Source of the DNA: an uncultured Steroidobacter sp.
Lineage (GTDB): Bacteria > Pseudomonadota > Gammaproteobacteria > Steroidobacterales > Steroidobacteraceae
DNA length: 64,000 bases
Assembly (NCBI GenBank): GCA_938008435.1
Contig: CALLKK010000021.1
Span: 29,769 to 93,768 of the forward strand
Direction of reading: 5' to 3'
Positions within the stretch are counted from its first letter, which is position 1. Every line of letters starts with the position of its first letter. Positions 49,284-58,938 of this stretch are shown one piece after another. Below the pieces are notes generated by a model. It worked only from the letters and a program-made list of their open reading frames with translations, was not told the DNA's origin and ran no database searches. The position numbers were made by a program, and so were the translations under genes.

Positions 49284-50618
49284 TCAACCCGCTAGGATTC
49301 TCAACAGGTTTGAGTAGTCCTCGCTGGTACGGGTATTCGACTCGCGTAACTCCTTGATGACCCGGCATGCGTGCAGCACCGTCGTGTGGTCGCGCCCGCC
49401 GAACGCATCGCCGATTTCCGGCAAGCTGTGGCTGGTCAGCTCCTTCGCGAGGGCCATCGCCACTTGGCGCGGCCGTGCGATCGATCGGCTCCGACGTTTC
49501 GAGAGCAGATCTGCGACACGGATCTTGTAGTACTCGGCGACGGTCTTCTGGATGTTCTCGATCGTCACCAGCCGGTCTTGCAAGGCCAGCAAATCGCGCA
49601 GCGCATCCTTCGCGAACTCCATCGTAATGGGCCGCCCCGTGAACTGCGAGTTCGCGATCACGCGCCGCAGCGCCCCTTCGAGCTCGCGCACGTTCGAGCG
49701 GATGCGCTTGGCGATGAAGAACGCGACTTCCTCCGGCAAATCGACGCCGCTGACCGCTGCCTTGCTCATGAGAATCGCCACGCAGGTCTCGAGCTCGGGC
49801 GGCTCGATCGCCACCGTCAGACCCCAGCCGAAACGGGATTTCAGTCGTTCTTCGAGGCCTTCGACTTCCTTCGGATAGCGATCGCACGTCAGGATGATCT
49901 GCTGCTGCCCTTCGAACAGCGCGTTGAAGGTGTGGAAGAACTCTTCCTGCGAACGGTCCTTCCCGGCGAAGAACTGAATGTCGTCGATCAGCAAGGCATC
50001 GAGCGAGCGATAGGCCGTCTTGAACTCGTTGATCGTGTTGTGCTGCAGGGCCTTGACCATATCGCCCACGAAGCGCTCGGAGTGCACGTAAGCGACCCGT
50101 GCCCGCTCGTTGCGGCTCTTCACCATGTTGCCGACCGCGTGCATCAGGTGTGTCTTGCCCAGGCCGACGCCACCGTAGATGAACAGCGGGTTGTAGGCCC
50201 GCCCAGGGTTTTCTGCGACCTGCATGGCCGCGGCACGGGCGAGCTGATTGCTCTTGCCCTCGACGAACGTGGCGAAAGTGAAATCCGGATTCAGGCGGCT
50301 GCCGAGCACCGTCGGCGGCTCCTTCGCGGGGCTACGCGCAGGCGTCGCAGCAGGGGTTGGGGCCGCCGCTGCCGAGCGGGAGCCGACCTCGAGCACGATC
50401 GCCGGCGCCCCATCGGTGGCTGCCGAGTCGACGAGCTCCGAAATGCGTCCCACGACGTTCTCATTCACCCAATCCACGACAAACCGATTGGGCGCGAGCA
50501 AGCGCAACGTCCGGCCGTCCTCCACGGCCTGCAGCGGTCGAATCCACGTGTTGAATTGTTGCTCCGGCAGCTCTGCCTCCAATTGAGCGAGACAGTGACG
50601 CCATAACGAACCCTGCAC
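49284..50618 (-). CDS. dnaA: chromosomal replication initiator DnaA
   Basis: ATP-dependent initiator that binds DnaA boxes. 444 residues: domain I ([24 protein letters not shown]), variable Ala/Pro-rich domain II, AAA+ domain with Walker [11 protein letters not shown] and Walker [10 protein letters not shown], and domain IV with the box-recognition [21 protein letters not shown] DnaA box lies over its likely promoter, suggesting autoregulation. Confidence 0.98.
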   Translation of the reverse strand: MQGSLWRHCLAQLEAELPEQQFNTWIRPLQAVEDGRTLRLLAPNRFVVDWVNENVVGRISELVDSAATDGAPAIVLEVGSRSAAAAPTPAATPARSPAKEPPTVLGSRLNPDFTFATFVEGKSNQLARAAAMQVAENPGRAYNPLFIYGGVGLGKTHLMHAVGNMVKSRNERARVAYVHSERFVGDMVKALQHNTINEFKTAYRSLDALLIDDIQFFAGKDRSQEEFFHTFNALFEGQQQIILTCDRYPKEVEGLEERLKSRFGWGLTVAIEPPELETCVAILMSKAAVSGVDLPEEVAFFIAKRIRSNVRELEGALRRVIANSQFTGRPITMEFAKDALRDLLALQDRLVTIENIQKTVAEYYKIRVADLLSKRRSRSIARPRQVAMALAKELTSHSLPEIGDAFGGRDHTTVLHACRVIKELRESNTRTSEDYSNLLRILAG

Positions 50619-50693
50619 GGTGATCGTCCCCTGGTAACAACGAGTCGTGAGTGAAGCTTTTTCTGCGCACAGGCGCCGCGAGAGAACGGGCAG

Positions 50694-50723
50694 TCTATAC
50701 CGACCTCCGGCGGGTTATCCACA
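50694..50723 (-). promoter_or_regulatory. possible dnaA promoter with overlapping DnaA box
   Basis: On the minus strand TATAGA (50694-50699) is a good -10 for dnaA. The -35 position, 17 bp further, is occupied by a perfect DnaA box TTATCCACA (plus strand 50715-50723) rather than a TTGACA. This is the only perfect box in the dnaA-rpmH gap and would let DnaA repress its own gene (inference). Confidence 0.45.
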
Positions 50724-50767
50724 GGACCCAGGGATGCACGCGATGAATGCAGGTGTGGCCGGCATGC

Positions 50768-50796
50768 TTGACACTCAGAGAGGCGCTGCGTACCCT
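50768..50796 (+). promoter_or_regulatory. sigma-70 promoter of rpmH
   Basis: A perfect -35 TTGACA (50768-50773) is followed after exactly 17 bp by TACCCT (50791-50796). Transcription would start about 57 bp before the rpmH ATG. Confidence 0.65.
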
Positions 50797-50859
50797 TGCC
50801 GGCCTTCTTTACGGCCCACCATGTGCTTGTTTTAGCGCAAATTTCGCGGCGAGTTCAGC

Positions 50860-50994
50860 ATGAAGCGCACTTATCAACCGAGCAACCTGCATCGCAAACG
50901 CACCCACGGCTTCCGTGCGCGCATGAAGACTCGCGCTGGCCGTCAGGTCCTCGCGCGTCGTCGTGCGAAGGGGCGCAAGCGCCTCGCGGTCTGA
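50860..50994 (+). CDS. rpmH: 50S ribosomal protein L34
   Basis: 44-residue, very basic ribosomal protein with the canonical [20 protein letters not shown] start and the AKGRKRLAV end. It is the first gene of the rpmH-rnpA-yidD-yidC-mnmE series running away from the origin. Confidence 0.98.
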   Translation: MKRTYQPSNLHRKRTHGFRARMKTRAGRQVLARRRAKGRKRLAV

Positions 50995-51035
50995 GGCGAT
51001 CTTCGCCTCGGCCTGCGTCAGCGTCGCCGTCCGGC

Positions 51036-51401
51036 TTGCAAGCTCCTGCTCGATCATTCAAACCGGCACAACGACTTCGGAAACGATCCGAGTTCGATCG
51101 CGTCTATCGTGACGCGCGCCGTTTCACCGACAATCTATTCTCCGTCCTCGTGCGACCGAACGGCGGCCCGCACGCGCGCCTCGGGCTCTCGGTTCCGGCT
51201 CGCCTGGTCGGCAACGCCGTGCGGCGCAATCGCGTAAAGCGCGTGGTCCGCGAATCGTTTCGCCAGCACCAGCATCTCTTGCCGGCCGTCGATATCGTGG
51301 TGAACGCACGCGCCGGTGTGCGCAACGCACCGAACGCGGCGATGATGGAGAGCCTGAAAAAACACTGGCACGCGGTGATCAAGAAATGCGCAGCGTCCTG
51401 A
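51036..51401 (+). CDS. rnpA: ribonuclease P protein component
   Basis: Protein cofactor of RNase P for tRNA 5' processing. The conserved part runs from [17 protein letters not shown] through the RNR motif ([19 protein letters not shown]). No ATG or GTG exists between rpmH and the conserved start; TTG 51036 gives a 121-residue protein of normal length. The frame also stays open through rpmH back to 50796, so an earlier start cannot be ruled out. Its 3' end overlaps yidD by 16 bp. Confidence 0.9.
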   Translation: MQAPARSFKPAQRLRKRSEFDRVYRDARRFTDNLFSVLVRPNGGPHARLGLSVPARLVGNAVRRNRVKRVVRESFRQHQHLLPAVDIVVNARAGVRNAPNAAMMESLKKHWHAVIKKCAAS

Positions 51402-51625
51402 AGGCACTAATTCGCGGCTACCGCTTGGCGGTCAGTCCCTTGTTGGGTCCGAGCTGCCGCTTCTATCCGAGCTGCTCCTGCTATGCCGAACAGGCGATCG
51501 ATCAGCACGGTGCTCTGCGCGGCACGCTGCTGACGGCGCGCCGCATCCTCCGCTGCCATCCTTGGAATCCGGGCGGTTACGACCCCGTCCCCTCCACCTC
51601 CGAGCTGAATTCCGCGCATGGATAA
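51386..51625 (+). CDS. yidD: membrane protein insertion efficiency factor YidD
   Basis: A 79-residue member of the YidD family with the conserved [18 protein letters not shown] and [16 protein letters not shown] motifs (four Cys). Overlaps rnpA at its start and yidC by 8 bp at its end, a tight operon layout. Confidence 0.96.
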   Translation: MRSVLKALIRGYRLAVSPLLGPSCRFYPSCSCYAEQAIDQHGALRGTLLTARRILRCHPWNPGGYDPVPSTSELNSAHG

Positions 51626-53282
51626 CCAACGCGTCTTCGTGTGGGCCGCGCTCGCGCTCGTGCTGTGGCTCAATTACCTCGCGTGGCAACGCGACTACGC
51701 GCCTGCACCCGCGCCCGCCTCGACATCGGCGGTAACCGAGCGGCGTGCTGATTCCTCATTGCCCGAGCTGCCGGCGGCGAGCAACGGCGCCGCTACCGCT
51801 TCCGAATCTCGAGCGCCTGGCGCTGCGCCGACGAGTGCGCCCGTCGAGAAGATTCGCGTGACCACCGACGTGCTCTCGCTCGACATCAGCACGCGCGGCG
51901 GCGAGCTGGTGCGCGCGGACCTGCTGAAGTATTGGCAGGACAAGAAAGATCCGAGCGTTCCGGTGCGTCTGCTCGATGACACCCCGCCCGGCGTGTTCGT
52001 CGCCCGCTCGGGCCTGCGCGCTGTCGGGCGCGCCGCCGAACCGACGCACGAAGCGATCTTCCAGAGCGCCGCGCGCGAGTACACGCTCGAGCCTGGTGCG
52101 AAAGAGCTCGTCGTGCCGCTTACTTGGACGGACGGTCAAGGCATCACGGTGACCAAGACCTATACCTTCCGTCCCGGCAGCTATCAGATCGACCTTGCTT
52201 ACGAGGTCACGAACGAGTCGGGCGAGGATTGGCAAGCGGCTTCGTACGTGCAGCTGCTGCGTCACTACGAGCACCTCGAACGCTCGTATTTCAAAGTCGA
52301 AACCTACGCCTATCGCGGTCCGGCGATTTACGACGGCAAGGCATATCACCGCCTCGACGTCGAAGACGCGGATACCCGCGAGTTCAAGCAAAGCATTACC
52401 GGCGGCTGGATCGCAGCGATGCAACATCATTTCGTCGCTGCGGCGGTGCCGCCCGTGACGCAGCCGCACGAGTACACGCTGCGTGTCAACGAAGACAACG
52501 ATTTCACGCTCACCTATCGCGGGCCGCTGCAAAGCGTTCCGGCGGGCGGCACGGCACGCTTCGAAGAAACTTTGTTCGTCGGACCGAAGCTGCAGAAGCA
52601 GCTTGCTCTTGCCGGTCCGCGCCTCGAGCTCGTCGCCGACTACGGCAAGCTCACCGTCATCGCCGAACCCTTGTTCTGGCTGCTCCAGAAGGTACATAGC
52701 GTCGTCGGCAATTGGGGTTGGGCGATCGTGATCGTGACCTTCCTCATCAAGCTGGCCTTCTACAAGCTGACTGCCGCGAGCGGTCGCTCGATGGCGAAGA
52801 TGCGCAACCTCGCCCCGCGCATCAAAGCCATTCAAGAACGCTACAAGGACGACCGCGAGCAGCTGGGCCGGCAGATGATGGAGCTCTACAAGCGCGAGAA
52901 GATCAATCCGCTCGCGGGCTGCTTGCCGATCCTGATTCAGATTCCGTTCTTCCTCGCGTTCTACTGGGTGCTGCTCGAGAGCGCCGAGATGCGTCAGGCG
53001 CCGTTCCTCGGCTGGATCACGGATCTGTCCTCGCGCGATCCATACTTCATCCTGCCGATTCTGATGGCGGCGGCGATGTTCGCACAGTTCAAGCTGCAAC
53101 CGATGCCCAGCGCCGACCCGCTGCAGGCGAAGATCTTCATGCTCATGCCGCTCCTCATGGCGATCATGATGGCGTGGTTCCCGGCAGGTCTCGTGCTCTA
53201 CTGGCTCACGAACACGTTGCTGTCGATCGCGCAGCAGTGGCGCATCAACAAGCTGGTCGCTGCCGAGCAGAAGAAGTCCTGA
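51618..53282 (+). CDS. yidC: membrane protein insertase YidC
   Basis: Inserts and folds inner-membrane proteins, alone or with Sec. 554 residues: N-terminal helix, a Ser/Ala-rich linker, a large periplasmic beta-domain (about 75-345) and the conserved C-terminal insertase core with [18 protein letters not shown], the [24 protein letters not shown] segment read in parts, and [16 protein letters not shown]. Confidence 0.97.
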   Translation: MDNQRVFVWAALALVLWLNYLAWQRDYAPAPAPASTSAVTERRADSSLPELPAASNGAATASESRAPGAAPTSAPVEKIRVTTDVLSLDISTRGGELVRADLLKYWQDKKDPSVPVRLLDDTPPGVFVARSGLRAVGRAAEPTHEAIFQSAAREYTLEPGAKELVVPLTWTDGQGITVTKTYTFRPGSYQIDLAYEVTNESGEDWQAASYVQLLRHYEHLERSYFKVETYAYRGPAIYDGKAYHRLDVEDADTREFKQSITGGWIAAMQHHFVAAAVPPVTQPHEYTLRVNEDNDFTLTYRGPLQSVPAGGTARFEETLFVGPKLQKQLALAGPRLELVADYGKLTVIAEPLFWLLQKVHSVVGNWGWAIVIVTFLIKLAFYKLTAASGRSMAKMRNLAPRIKAIQERYKDDREQLGRQMMELYKREKINPLAGCLPILIQIPFFLAFYWVLLESAEMRQAPFLGWITDLSSRDPYFILPILMAAAMFAQFKLQPMPSADPLQAKIFMLMPLLMAIMMAWFPAGLVLYWLTNTLLSIAQQWRINKLVAAEQKKS

Positions 53283-53328
53283 GCGTGCGGCGCTTGGCGC
53301 GCCGCGCGTGGCGCGACACACTAGCCGG

Positions 53329-54687
53329 ATGATCGACCCGAGCTCGAGCCGCACGATCGTTGCCATTGCAACACCGCCGGGCCGGGGCGGCATCGGCGTG
53401 TTGCGCTTGTCCGGTCCGCTCGTACCGAGCATCGCCACCGCCATGCTCGGCCGCCTGCCCGTCCCGCGCATTGCGACGCTGCGCCCTTTTCTCGGCGGCG
53501 ACGGCGAACCCATCGACACGGGGATCGCGCTCTACTTCCAGAAGCCCGCATCGTTCACCGGCGAGGACGTCCTCGAGCTGCACGCGCACGGCGGCCCGGT
53601 CGTGATGGACCTGCTGCTGGCGCGAGCGATCGAGCTCGGCGCGCGCTTGGCCGAGCCCGGCGAATTCAGCCGACGCGCCTTTCTCAACGACAAGATCGAC
53701 CTCGCCCAAGCCGAGGCGATCGCCGATCTCATCGACAGCGGCTCTGCGGAAGCGGCCCGCGCGGCGATGCGCTCCATGCGCGGGGAGTTCTCCGATGCCG
53801 TCCGTTCGTTGACCGAAGCGGTCATCGAAACGCGCATGCACGTCGAAGCGGCGATCGATTTTCCGGAAGAAGAGATCGATTTCTTGGCCGATGAGGCCTT
53901 GCGCGCACGCCTCGAACGCGCCCGCGAGCTCTGCACCCAGATCATGGCGAACGCGCGGCAAGGGGCGCTGCTGCGCGAAGGCATGACCGTCGTGATTGCC
54001 GGCCGCCCGAATGCCGGCAAGTCGAGCCTGCTCAACAAGCTCGCCGGCTACAGCGCCGCCATCGTGACCGACATTCCGGGCACGACGCGCGATGTGCTGC
54101 GCGAGCGCATTCATTTGGACGGGTTGCCGCTGCACGTGCTCGACACGGCGGGCTTACGCGAGCAAGCCGATGTGGTTGAAGCGGAAGGCATTCGTCGCGC
54201 GCGCGCGGCGATGAATGAAGCCGATCGCATCCTCTACATCGTCGATGCCAGCACTCAACCCACACAAGTCATCTTGCAAGAAGAGCTGGCGGCACTTCCG
54301 CAGAACGTGCCCGTGACGCTCGTGTTCAACAAGATCGATCTGACGCATGAGCGGCCGCGTTACGAACAAAGCGAGCCGCCGCGCGTCCATCTCTCCGTGG
54401 CAACGGGCGAGGGCATCGATCTGTTGCGCGCTCATCTCAAAGAGTGCGTCGGCTATCAGGGCGTGCATGCAGGTACACTCTCGGCACGCCGGCGGCATCT
54501 CGATGCGCTGACGCGCGCGAATGAGCACTTGGCGGAAGCCGAACGTCAGCTCACCGAACGACGCGCCGGCGAGCTCATGGCCGAGGAGCTGCGTCAGGCT
54601 CAACAATGTCTAGGCGAGATCACGGGCGAGTTCACCTCGGACGATTTGCTGGGTCGCATCTTCTCGACGTTCTGCATCGGTAAGTAG
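53329..54687 (+). CDS. mnmE: tRNA modification GTPase MnmE
   Basis: With MnmG forms 5-carboxymethylaminomethyluridine at the wobble base. 452 residues: N-terminal folate-binding domain ([19 protein letters not shown]), helical domain, G domain with P-loop [22 protein letters not shown] and NKID, and the essential C-terminal CIGK. ATG 53329 is used; a GTG seven codons upstream is also open. Confidence 0.97.
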   Translation: MIDPSSSRTIVAIATPPGRGGIGVLRLSGPLVPSIATAMLGRLPVPRIATLRPFLGGDGEPIDTGIALYFQKPASFTGEDVLELHAHGGPVVMDLLLARAIELGARLAEPGEFSRRAFLNDKIDLAQAEAIADLIDSGSAEAARAAMRSMRGEFSDAVRSLTEAVIETRMHVEAAIDFPEEEIDFLADEALRARLERARELCTQIMANARQGALLREGMTVVIAGRPNAGKSSLLNKLAGYSAAIVTDIPGTTRDVLRERIHLDGLPLHVLDTAGLREQADVVEAEGIRRARAAMNEADRILYIVDASTQPTQVILQEELAALPQNVPVTLVFNKIDLTHERPRYEQSEPPRVHLSVATGEGIDLLRAHLKECVGYQGVHAGTLSARRRHLDALTRANEHLAEAERQLTERRAGELMAEELRQAQQCLGEITGEFTSDDLLGRIFSTFCIGK

Positions 54688-54812
54688 CGGTTGCTTGGGG
54701 GAATCGCTATTTCCAGCGGACTCCCGCGCTTGTGCGCGCACCGCCTCTCCCTGTTTCCTGCTACGCTGCAGCATCTACACGAGCATGGTGTGTCAAGCAG
54801 CGAGGGAGAGCG

Positions 54813-55382
54813 ATGAGCTTCAGCCTGTACGTGTATCTGCGCGAGTACCACGAGGATCTCGAGCGTGCCTGGGTCGCGCGGTTGGAAACGCTCGGATTGA
54901 AGTGCGAGCTGCCTGAGGACTTTTCGCTCCCCACGGCATATCGGCTCTCGGACGATATCGTGTGTACCGTCGGACCGCCGCTCGCCGACACGCCTTGGAA
55001 GCCGCTGCCGACGAACCTCGGTCTGGATCCGAGCGCCCCGCTCGACTATGACCTCGAGAAAGGCCGATCATCCCGCGACACCAATGTTCAAGCCGTCATG
55101 CGTGCGGCGACGCGCGCCTTTCATTTCTACAGCAGCGCCGGACGGTCCAACGTCGATCTGCTGCTGCAATGCTATGGTGCCGCCGCGTTGGCTGATGTCG
55201 GTCGCGGCGTCATCGTCGACGAAGACGGCACGATGGCGTATGGATGGGCCGCGTATGCCGTCGCGCACAAGAACTCCTTTTCTGTTTTCGAGATTCCCGA
55301 GCCCCAGCCAGCACCTGCGCCGCGGCGCAGCTTCTGGCGCAGATTGTTCGGGCCGCGCCCGCGAACTATGAGTTCCGACTAG
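54813..55382 (+). CDS. protein of unknown function
   Basis: A 189-residue soluble protein with no signal peptide or recognised domain. ATG 54813 has a good GGGAGAG upstream; the open frame before it looks non-coding. The middle has RAFHFYSSAGRSNVDLLLQC and a VDEDGTMAYGWAAYAVAH segment; the C-terminus is Pro/Arg-rich (PAPAPRRSFWRRLFGPRPR). The body contains many Asp/Glu and aromatic residues. The next gene encodes a possible metalloprotein, separated by a perfect palindrome. Function unknown. Confidence 0.72.
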   Translation: MSFSLYVYLREYHEDLERAWVARLETLGLKCELPEDFSLPTAYRLSDDIVCTVGPPLADTPWKPLPTNLGLDPSAPLDYDLEKGRSSRDTNVQAVMRAATRAFHFYSSAGRSNVDLLLQCYGAAALADVGRGVIVDEDGTMAYGWAAYAVAHKNSFSVFEIPEPQPAPAPRRSFWRRLFGPRPRTMSSD

Positions 55383-55394
55383 CGCTTTAGGTTC

Positions 55395-55412
55395 GTGCTG
55401 GGTACCCAGCAC
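55395..55412. repeat. 18-bp perfect palindrome
   Basis: GTGCTGGGTACCCAGCAC is its own reverse complement and lies 13 bp after one unknown gene and 41 bp before the next. It could be an operator or, as RNA, a terminator-like hairpin followed by ATTT. Confidence 0.6.
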
Positions 55413-55452
55413 ATTTCGACTTTGTGTGGCGCGCGTGGTATGAGGCCTCGCG

Positions 55453-55890
55453 ATGAGGGTCGCGTTGCTTCGCTTCTGGCTCGGCGAGCCGGTCACGCCG
55501 CCGCAGCATGTGCTCGCCGCGCTCCGCGCATTTTTCGGCCAAGCGGTCGAACACGTGCGTGTGTTCGAGCATTCGCTGTATGCGACATGTCATGGCGGCG
55601 CGTGCGCGACGACGCGCAAGAATCTCATTCTCTTGAGCGGATCAGCGCAGGCGTTCTGGAACGATCCCGAGCTATTGCTGCACGAGTACTTTCACGTGGT
55701 GAACCAGTGGCAAACCGGCGCATTGACGGTGCCCCGCTACCTCGTGGAGTTGATGCGCCGCGGTTATCTCGACAATCGTTTCGAGATCGAGGCGCGTCGC
55801 TTTGCCGCGCGCCACGCCGCTGAGCTGCGCGAGCTGCTCCAAGGGTCATCGACCAAACGGCCGCTGCCCTCGCTGCACTTGCGCTGGTAG
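55453..55890 (+). CDS. small HExxH-containing putative metalloprotein
   Basis: A 145-residue soluble protein. It has a clear zinc-peptidase-like motif H77-EYF-H81 in LLLHEYFHVVNQW, with acidic residues at 111 and 113 (NRFEIEARRFA) that could supply a third ligand, the layout of DUF4157-like domains. No signal peptide is seen. Two Cys (46 and 51) lie upstream of the motif. Substrate and role are unknown; the neighbours give no clue. Confidence 0.7.
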   Translation: MRVALLRFWLGEPVTPPQHVLAALRAFFGQAVEHVRVFEHSLYATCHGGACATTRKNLILLSGSAQAFWNDPELLLHEYFHVVNQWQTGALTVPRYLVELMRRGYLDNRFEIEARRFAARHAAELRELLQGSSTKRPLPSLHLRW

Positions 55891-55937
55891 CATCGCGCCC
55901 CTCGCCCACACATCAGAAGAACAGTGGAGGAACACCC

Positions 55938-57008
55938 ATGCTCCGCAGTTACACAGCGCGCCGTTCGACTCTTGTCGTGATCGGAGCCGCGGCGCTCGCC
56001 AGCACACATGCGCTTGCCGATGTCACCATCGAGGAGCGCATGAGCGTCACCGGCGCCGGGATGATGAAGATGATGAACATGAACGGCCGCACGGTGACCT
56101 CGATCTCCGGCACGAAGGCGCGCTCTGACAGCGAGCTCAAGTTCGAATCCGGGCTCGTGCGCGCGTTCGCGCGCGGCGCCGAAGCGACTACCGAAATCGT
56201 TCGGCTCGACGAAGACAAAATCTTTTCGCTCGACCATCGGAAGAAGACGTACACCGAAACGACGTTCGCCGAGCAACGCGCCGCGCTGCAGAAGACCATG
56301 GAGCAGATGGAGCAGGGCCAGGCCTCGCAGCAGCGTGCCGCCTCCGGCGTCGATGAGTCGGAATGCGAATGGGGCGAGCCGAAGGCAGAAGTGATTCGTA
56401 GCGGCGAGCGCAGCCAGATCGCCGGCTACGGGGCCGAGCGCATCAGCATCGTCGCCACGCAGTCCTGCAAGAACCGCAAAACCGGCGAGGTCTGCGATTT
56501 CGGCCTGGTGCTCGACCAGTGGGTGGCCCCCGAGTTCGAAGCTTCGGCCGAGGCGCAGGCCTATTACGCCGCCTACGCGGAAAAGCTCGGCCTCGGTACC
56601 GCTACGTCGCGCGATTTTGCCGAACGGGTGCAATCCTTCTTCGGCCGTTATGAGGGCATCTGGAGCGAAGTTGCCGCGAAAATGCGCGAAATGGACGGAT
56701 ATCCGGTCCGCTCGAGCTTCGGGCTCGGCATCGGCGGTGCCCAGTGCACGAGCGTGCAGCAAGCGCAGGCAGACGGCGGCGCGGCCCCACCGAGCCTCGG
56801 TGAAGCCTTGGGTGGCGCGCTGGGCGGTGTGCTCGGGAGGAAGAAGAAGGAGGCCGAGCCTCAGCCTGCAGCGGTGCCGGTTGCGACCATGCCGGGCGGC
56901 TTGCTGCCGATCATGAGCGTCAGCACGGAGCTCGTGTCGGTGAGCACCGCGTCGGTCGATGCGTCCAAGTTCGAGATTCCCGCCGGTTACAAGAAGGCGG
57001 CTCGCTGA
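55938..57008 (+). CDS. exported protein of unknown function, DUF4412-like
   Basis: A 356-residue predicted periplasmic protein with an N-terminal signal (cleavage likely after ASTHALA). The first part (about 30-120) resembles proteins that track a metal- or redox-related reporter, with a Met-rich stretch MMKMMNMNG and a KIFSLDHRKKTYTE segment typical of DUF4412-type domains. The later half has paired Cys, an Ala/Gly-rich LGGALGGVLGRKKK patch and a Pro linker. AGGAACACCC gives a modest ribosome site. Function unknown. Confidence 0.7.
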   Translation: MLRSYTARRSTLVVIGAAALASTHALADVTIEERMSVTGAGMMKMMNMNGRTVTSISGTKARSDSELKFESGLVRAFARGAEATTEIVRLDEDKIFSLDHRKKTYTETTFAEQRAALQKTMEQMEQGQASQQRAASGVDESECEWGEPKAEVIRSGERSQIAGYGAERISIVATQSCKNRKTGEVCDFGLVLDQWVAPEFEASAEAQAYYAAYAEKLGLGTATSRDFAERVQSFFGRYEGIWSEVAAKMREMDGYPVRSSFGLGIGGAQCTSVQQAQADGGAAPPSLGEALGGALGGVLGRKKKEAEPQPAAVPVATMPGGLLPIMSVSTELVSVSTASVDASKFEIPAGYKKAAR

Positions 57009-57383
57009 GGCCACCCACGCTTGACTACGCTGTCACGGCGAGTACCATGCGCGCCCCGGCCTGCGGGCCGGGTGTTGGGAGTTGGGCGGCTTGCATCGCA
57101 CAGTCTCGACATGAATACGAACAACGCGCATCTGGTTCTCACGACTTGATTCGCCGAGCGCGCCGGCTCCGCGAGTCAGGTGCAGGCCCATTGACTCCGA
57201 ACCCCTGGCGGGATGCCCGCCAGGGGTTTTCTACGTCTCTTCCCCGCTCATCGCACGTGCACGTGCTGCGGCCATTTCTGGCCGCTTCCTCCACTTATTC
57301 GCGCAAAGCATCTCTGCCCGAGTTCGTATCGTTCGTTTGCAGCGCGCCTTTGCGCATCGCCACAGCAAGGAAGAGGAGGAGTT
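57009..57383. other. 375-bp intergenic region upstream of the Tad locus
   Basis: No gene or tRNA is seen. It holds a GC-rich hairpin (CCCGGCC-TGCG-GGCCGGG, about 57054-57071), a terminator hairpin (57201-57231), a 14-bp perfect palindrome GCACGTGCACGTGC (57253-57266), and a 7-bp stem GCGGCCA-TTTC-TGGCCGC (57268-57285). The pilin gene has a strong AAGAGGAGGAG ribosome site at its 3' end. No convincing sigma-70 or sigma-54 promoter was found. Confidence 0.6.
57201..57231 (+). terminator. Rho-independent terminator before the Tad locus
   Basis: A 12-bp perfect stem ACCCCTGGCGGG / CCCGCCAGGGGT with a 3-nt loop is followed by TTTTCT. It probably ends transcription from the exported-protein gene and separates it from the pilin operon. 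Confidence 0.75.
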
Positions 57384-57665
57384 ATGCGTTCACAAGCTTT
57401 CAAGACGAACCGCCGTCAATTCGGTCAAGGAATGAGCGAGTACATCATCATCACCGCGCTCGTTGCGGTCGCCGGCATCGGTCTGTTCGCCGCGTTCGGT
57501 GATGTTCTGCAGAACCAGATGGCGGGCCTGAGCCGCGAGATGGCTGGTCAGTCGGGCAGCCAGGACATCGCGAACGCGCAGAGCTCGGCAGCGACGGCGC
57601 AAAGCCGTGCGCAGCAGGCCGACAGCCTCGCCACGTACAACCAACAGACCAACGCGTCGAACTAA
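57384..57665 (+). CDS. Flp-type type IVb prepilin-like protein
   Basis: A 93-residue protein with a short basic leader and class III prepilin site: cleavage after G14 gives Q15 as +1 and Glu19 at +5, followed by Tyr20 (GQGMSEY), then one hydrophobic helix (IIITALVAVAGIGLFAAFG). Unlike most Flp pilins (about 50-60 residues) it has a hydrophilic Gln/Ala/Ser tail of about 40 residues. Strong ribosome site AGGAGG. First gene of the locus, probably the major pilin. Confidence 0.85.
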   Translation: MRSQAFKTNRRQFGQGMSEYIIITALVAVAGIGLFAAFGDVLQNQMAGLSREMAGQSGSQDIANAQSSAATAQSRAQQADSLATYNQQTNASN

Positions 57666-57723
57666 GCAGGGGCACGACGCAGCGCTCGCCGCTTTATCGC
57701 CGCACGCTCGGGATCGATCCGCC

Positions 57724-58938
57724 ATGGTTTGCGCACACCGGCAACGCGGACAGATTGCGCCCGTCGCGCTCATCGGCGTGTTGATCGCGAGCGCCGCGCT
57801 CGTGCTCTTCTTCAATACGGCCCAACAAGTCACCGAGCGCTCGCAGCTCGTGAACGCCGCAGATGCGGCGGCGTACAGCGGTGCGGTCTGGACGGCGCGG
57901 CACCTCAACTTCATGGCCTATACGAATCGCGCGATGGTGGCCAATCACGCCGCCGTCGGTCACTTGGTCTCGTATGTGAGCTGGGTGAGATACGTTCACG
58001 ATTCGATCGACTATGTCGATCGCGTGACCCAATGGTTGCCCGCCGTGGCGCCCTACATCGACGCGGCCGAGCGCGTCGCGGAGCAAGTGAGGTATCTCGC
58101 CGAACAATCGGCAGAAATCGCGATTCCCGCCATCGATGCTTGGAATGCGACGTTCCGCGCAGCGCAGGCGGAAGCACAGGCATCGCTGGCGCTCAACAAC
58201 CTGACCGAGCTGATGCAGGCAACGGCGGCAAGCTATGACTCCGCCATCCGCCTCAACGATCGCGGCGAGCTCGGACGCATGCCGCAGGAGCTGCGCACGC
58301 TGCTCGAAGCGCAGCTTCTGCCGCAGCTCGCGCAGGTGCCGACCTTCGTACAGCGCTACACGGCAAGCGACGATCACAACAGCGTCAACGAGCTCATCGA
58401 TGCCAGCTTGCGCGCCGATCAGCATCTTGCGCGCTGGATTCCCGGCGAGCGTGGTTGGCAAGAGTCGGGCATTCTGTTTCGCCTGCGCAAGCTTGGCGCG
58501 ACGGCCCATCACCAAGATTCTGACGGTGCGGACTGGCAGGCAAGCGATCAACTCGAATACCGCACGCGACGCTTGCTCGGTTGGAGTCGGTGGCGGCGGC
58601 TCGGACCGCACATCAGCACGGCATCCGCCCGCGAATTCGAGCCCGATTACGCCGGTGTGCCCGCCTACTACAACGTCGCCGGTGCGCCCGGTCAGCACTC
58701 GCTGCAGCTGATCGCGCTCGCCACGAAGCGACAAACGCAAGTGGCCACAGCCGATCTGCTCGGTCTGTCTCCTTCGGGCTTGCCTTTGTCTGCCGTCGCC
58801 GTGGCGCGCGTCGAGTTCAAACGGCCTCGCGGCGAGCACTTTCCCGCGCTCGCGCCCGAGCACGAGGAGCTCGCCAATCTTTTCAATCCGTTCTGGGAGG
58901 CGCGTCTTGCACCGGCCTCTTTCGGAGGCGCGCTCTGA
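57724..58938 (+). CDS. TadG-like pilus assembly protein
   Basis: A 404-residue protein with an N-terminal helix typical of the Tad family (RQRGQIAPVALIGVLIASAALVLFFNTAQ), then the QLVNAADAAAYSGA segment and a large extracytoplasmic region. It lacks the +5 Glu seen in the pilin-like neighbours. ATG 57724 is used; the frame is open 39 codons upstream, across the pilin stop. The stop overlaps the next ATG by one base, so translation is probably coupled. Confidence 0.8.
   Translation: MVCAHRQRGQIAPVALIGVLIASAALVLFFNTAQQVTERSQLVNAADAAAYSGAVWTARHLNFMAYTNRAMVANHAAVGHLVSYVSWVRYVHDSIDYVDRVTQWLPAVAPYIDAAERVAEQVRYLAEQSAEIAIPAIDAWNATFRAAQAEAQASLALNNLTELMQATAASYDSAIRLNDRGELGRMPQELRTLLEAQLLPQLAQVPTFVQRYTASDDHNSVNELIDASLRADQHLARWIPGERGWQESGILFRLRKLGATAHHQDSDGADWQASDQLEYRTRRLLGWSRWRRLGPHISTASAREFEPDYAGVPAYYNVAGAPGQHSLQLIALATKRQTQVATADLLGLSPSGLPLSAVAVARVEFKRPRGEHFPALAPEHEELANLFNPFWEARLAPASFGGAL

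Noticed and set aside
57009..57383. Possible tRNA or small RNA gene upstream of the pilin gene
   Set aside because: Several hairpins are present but no cloverleaf or CCA-like end could be built.
57286..57383. Sigma-54 promoter for the Tad operon (TTGCA at about 57338)
   Set aside because: No GG at the required 10-bp distance.
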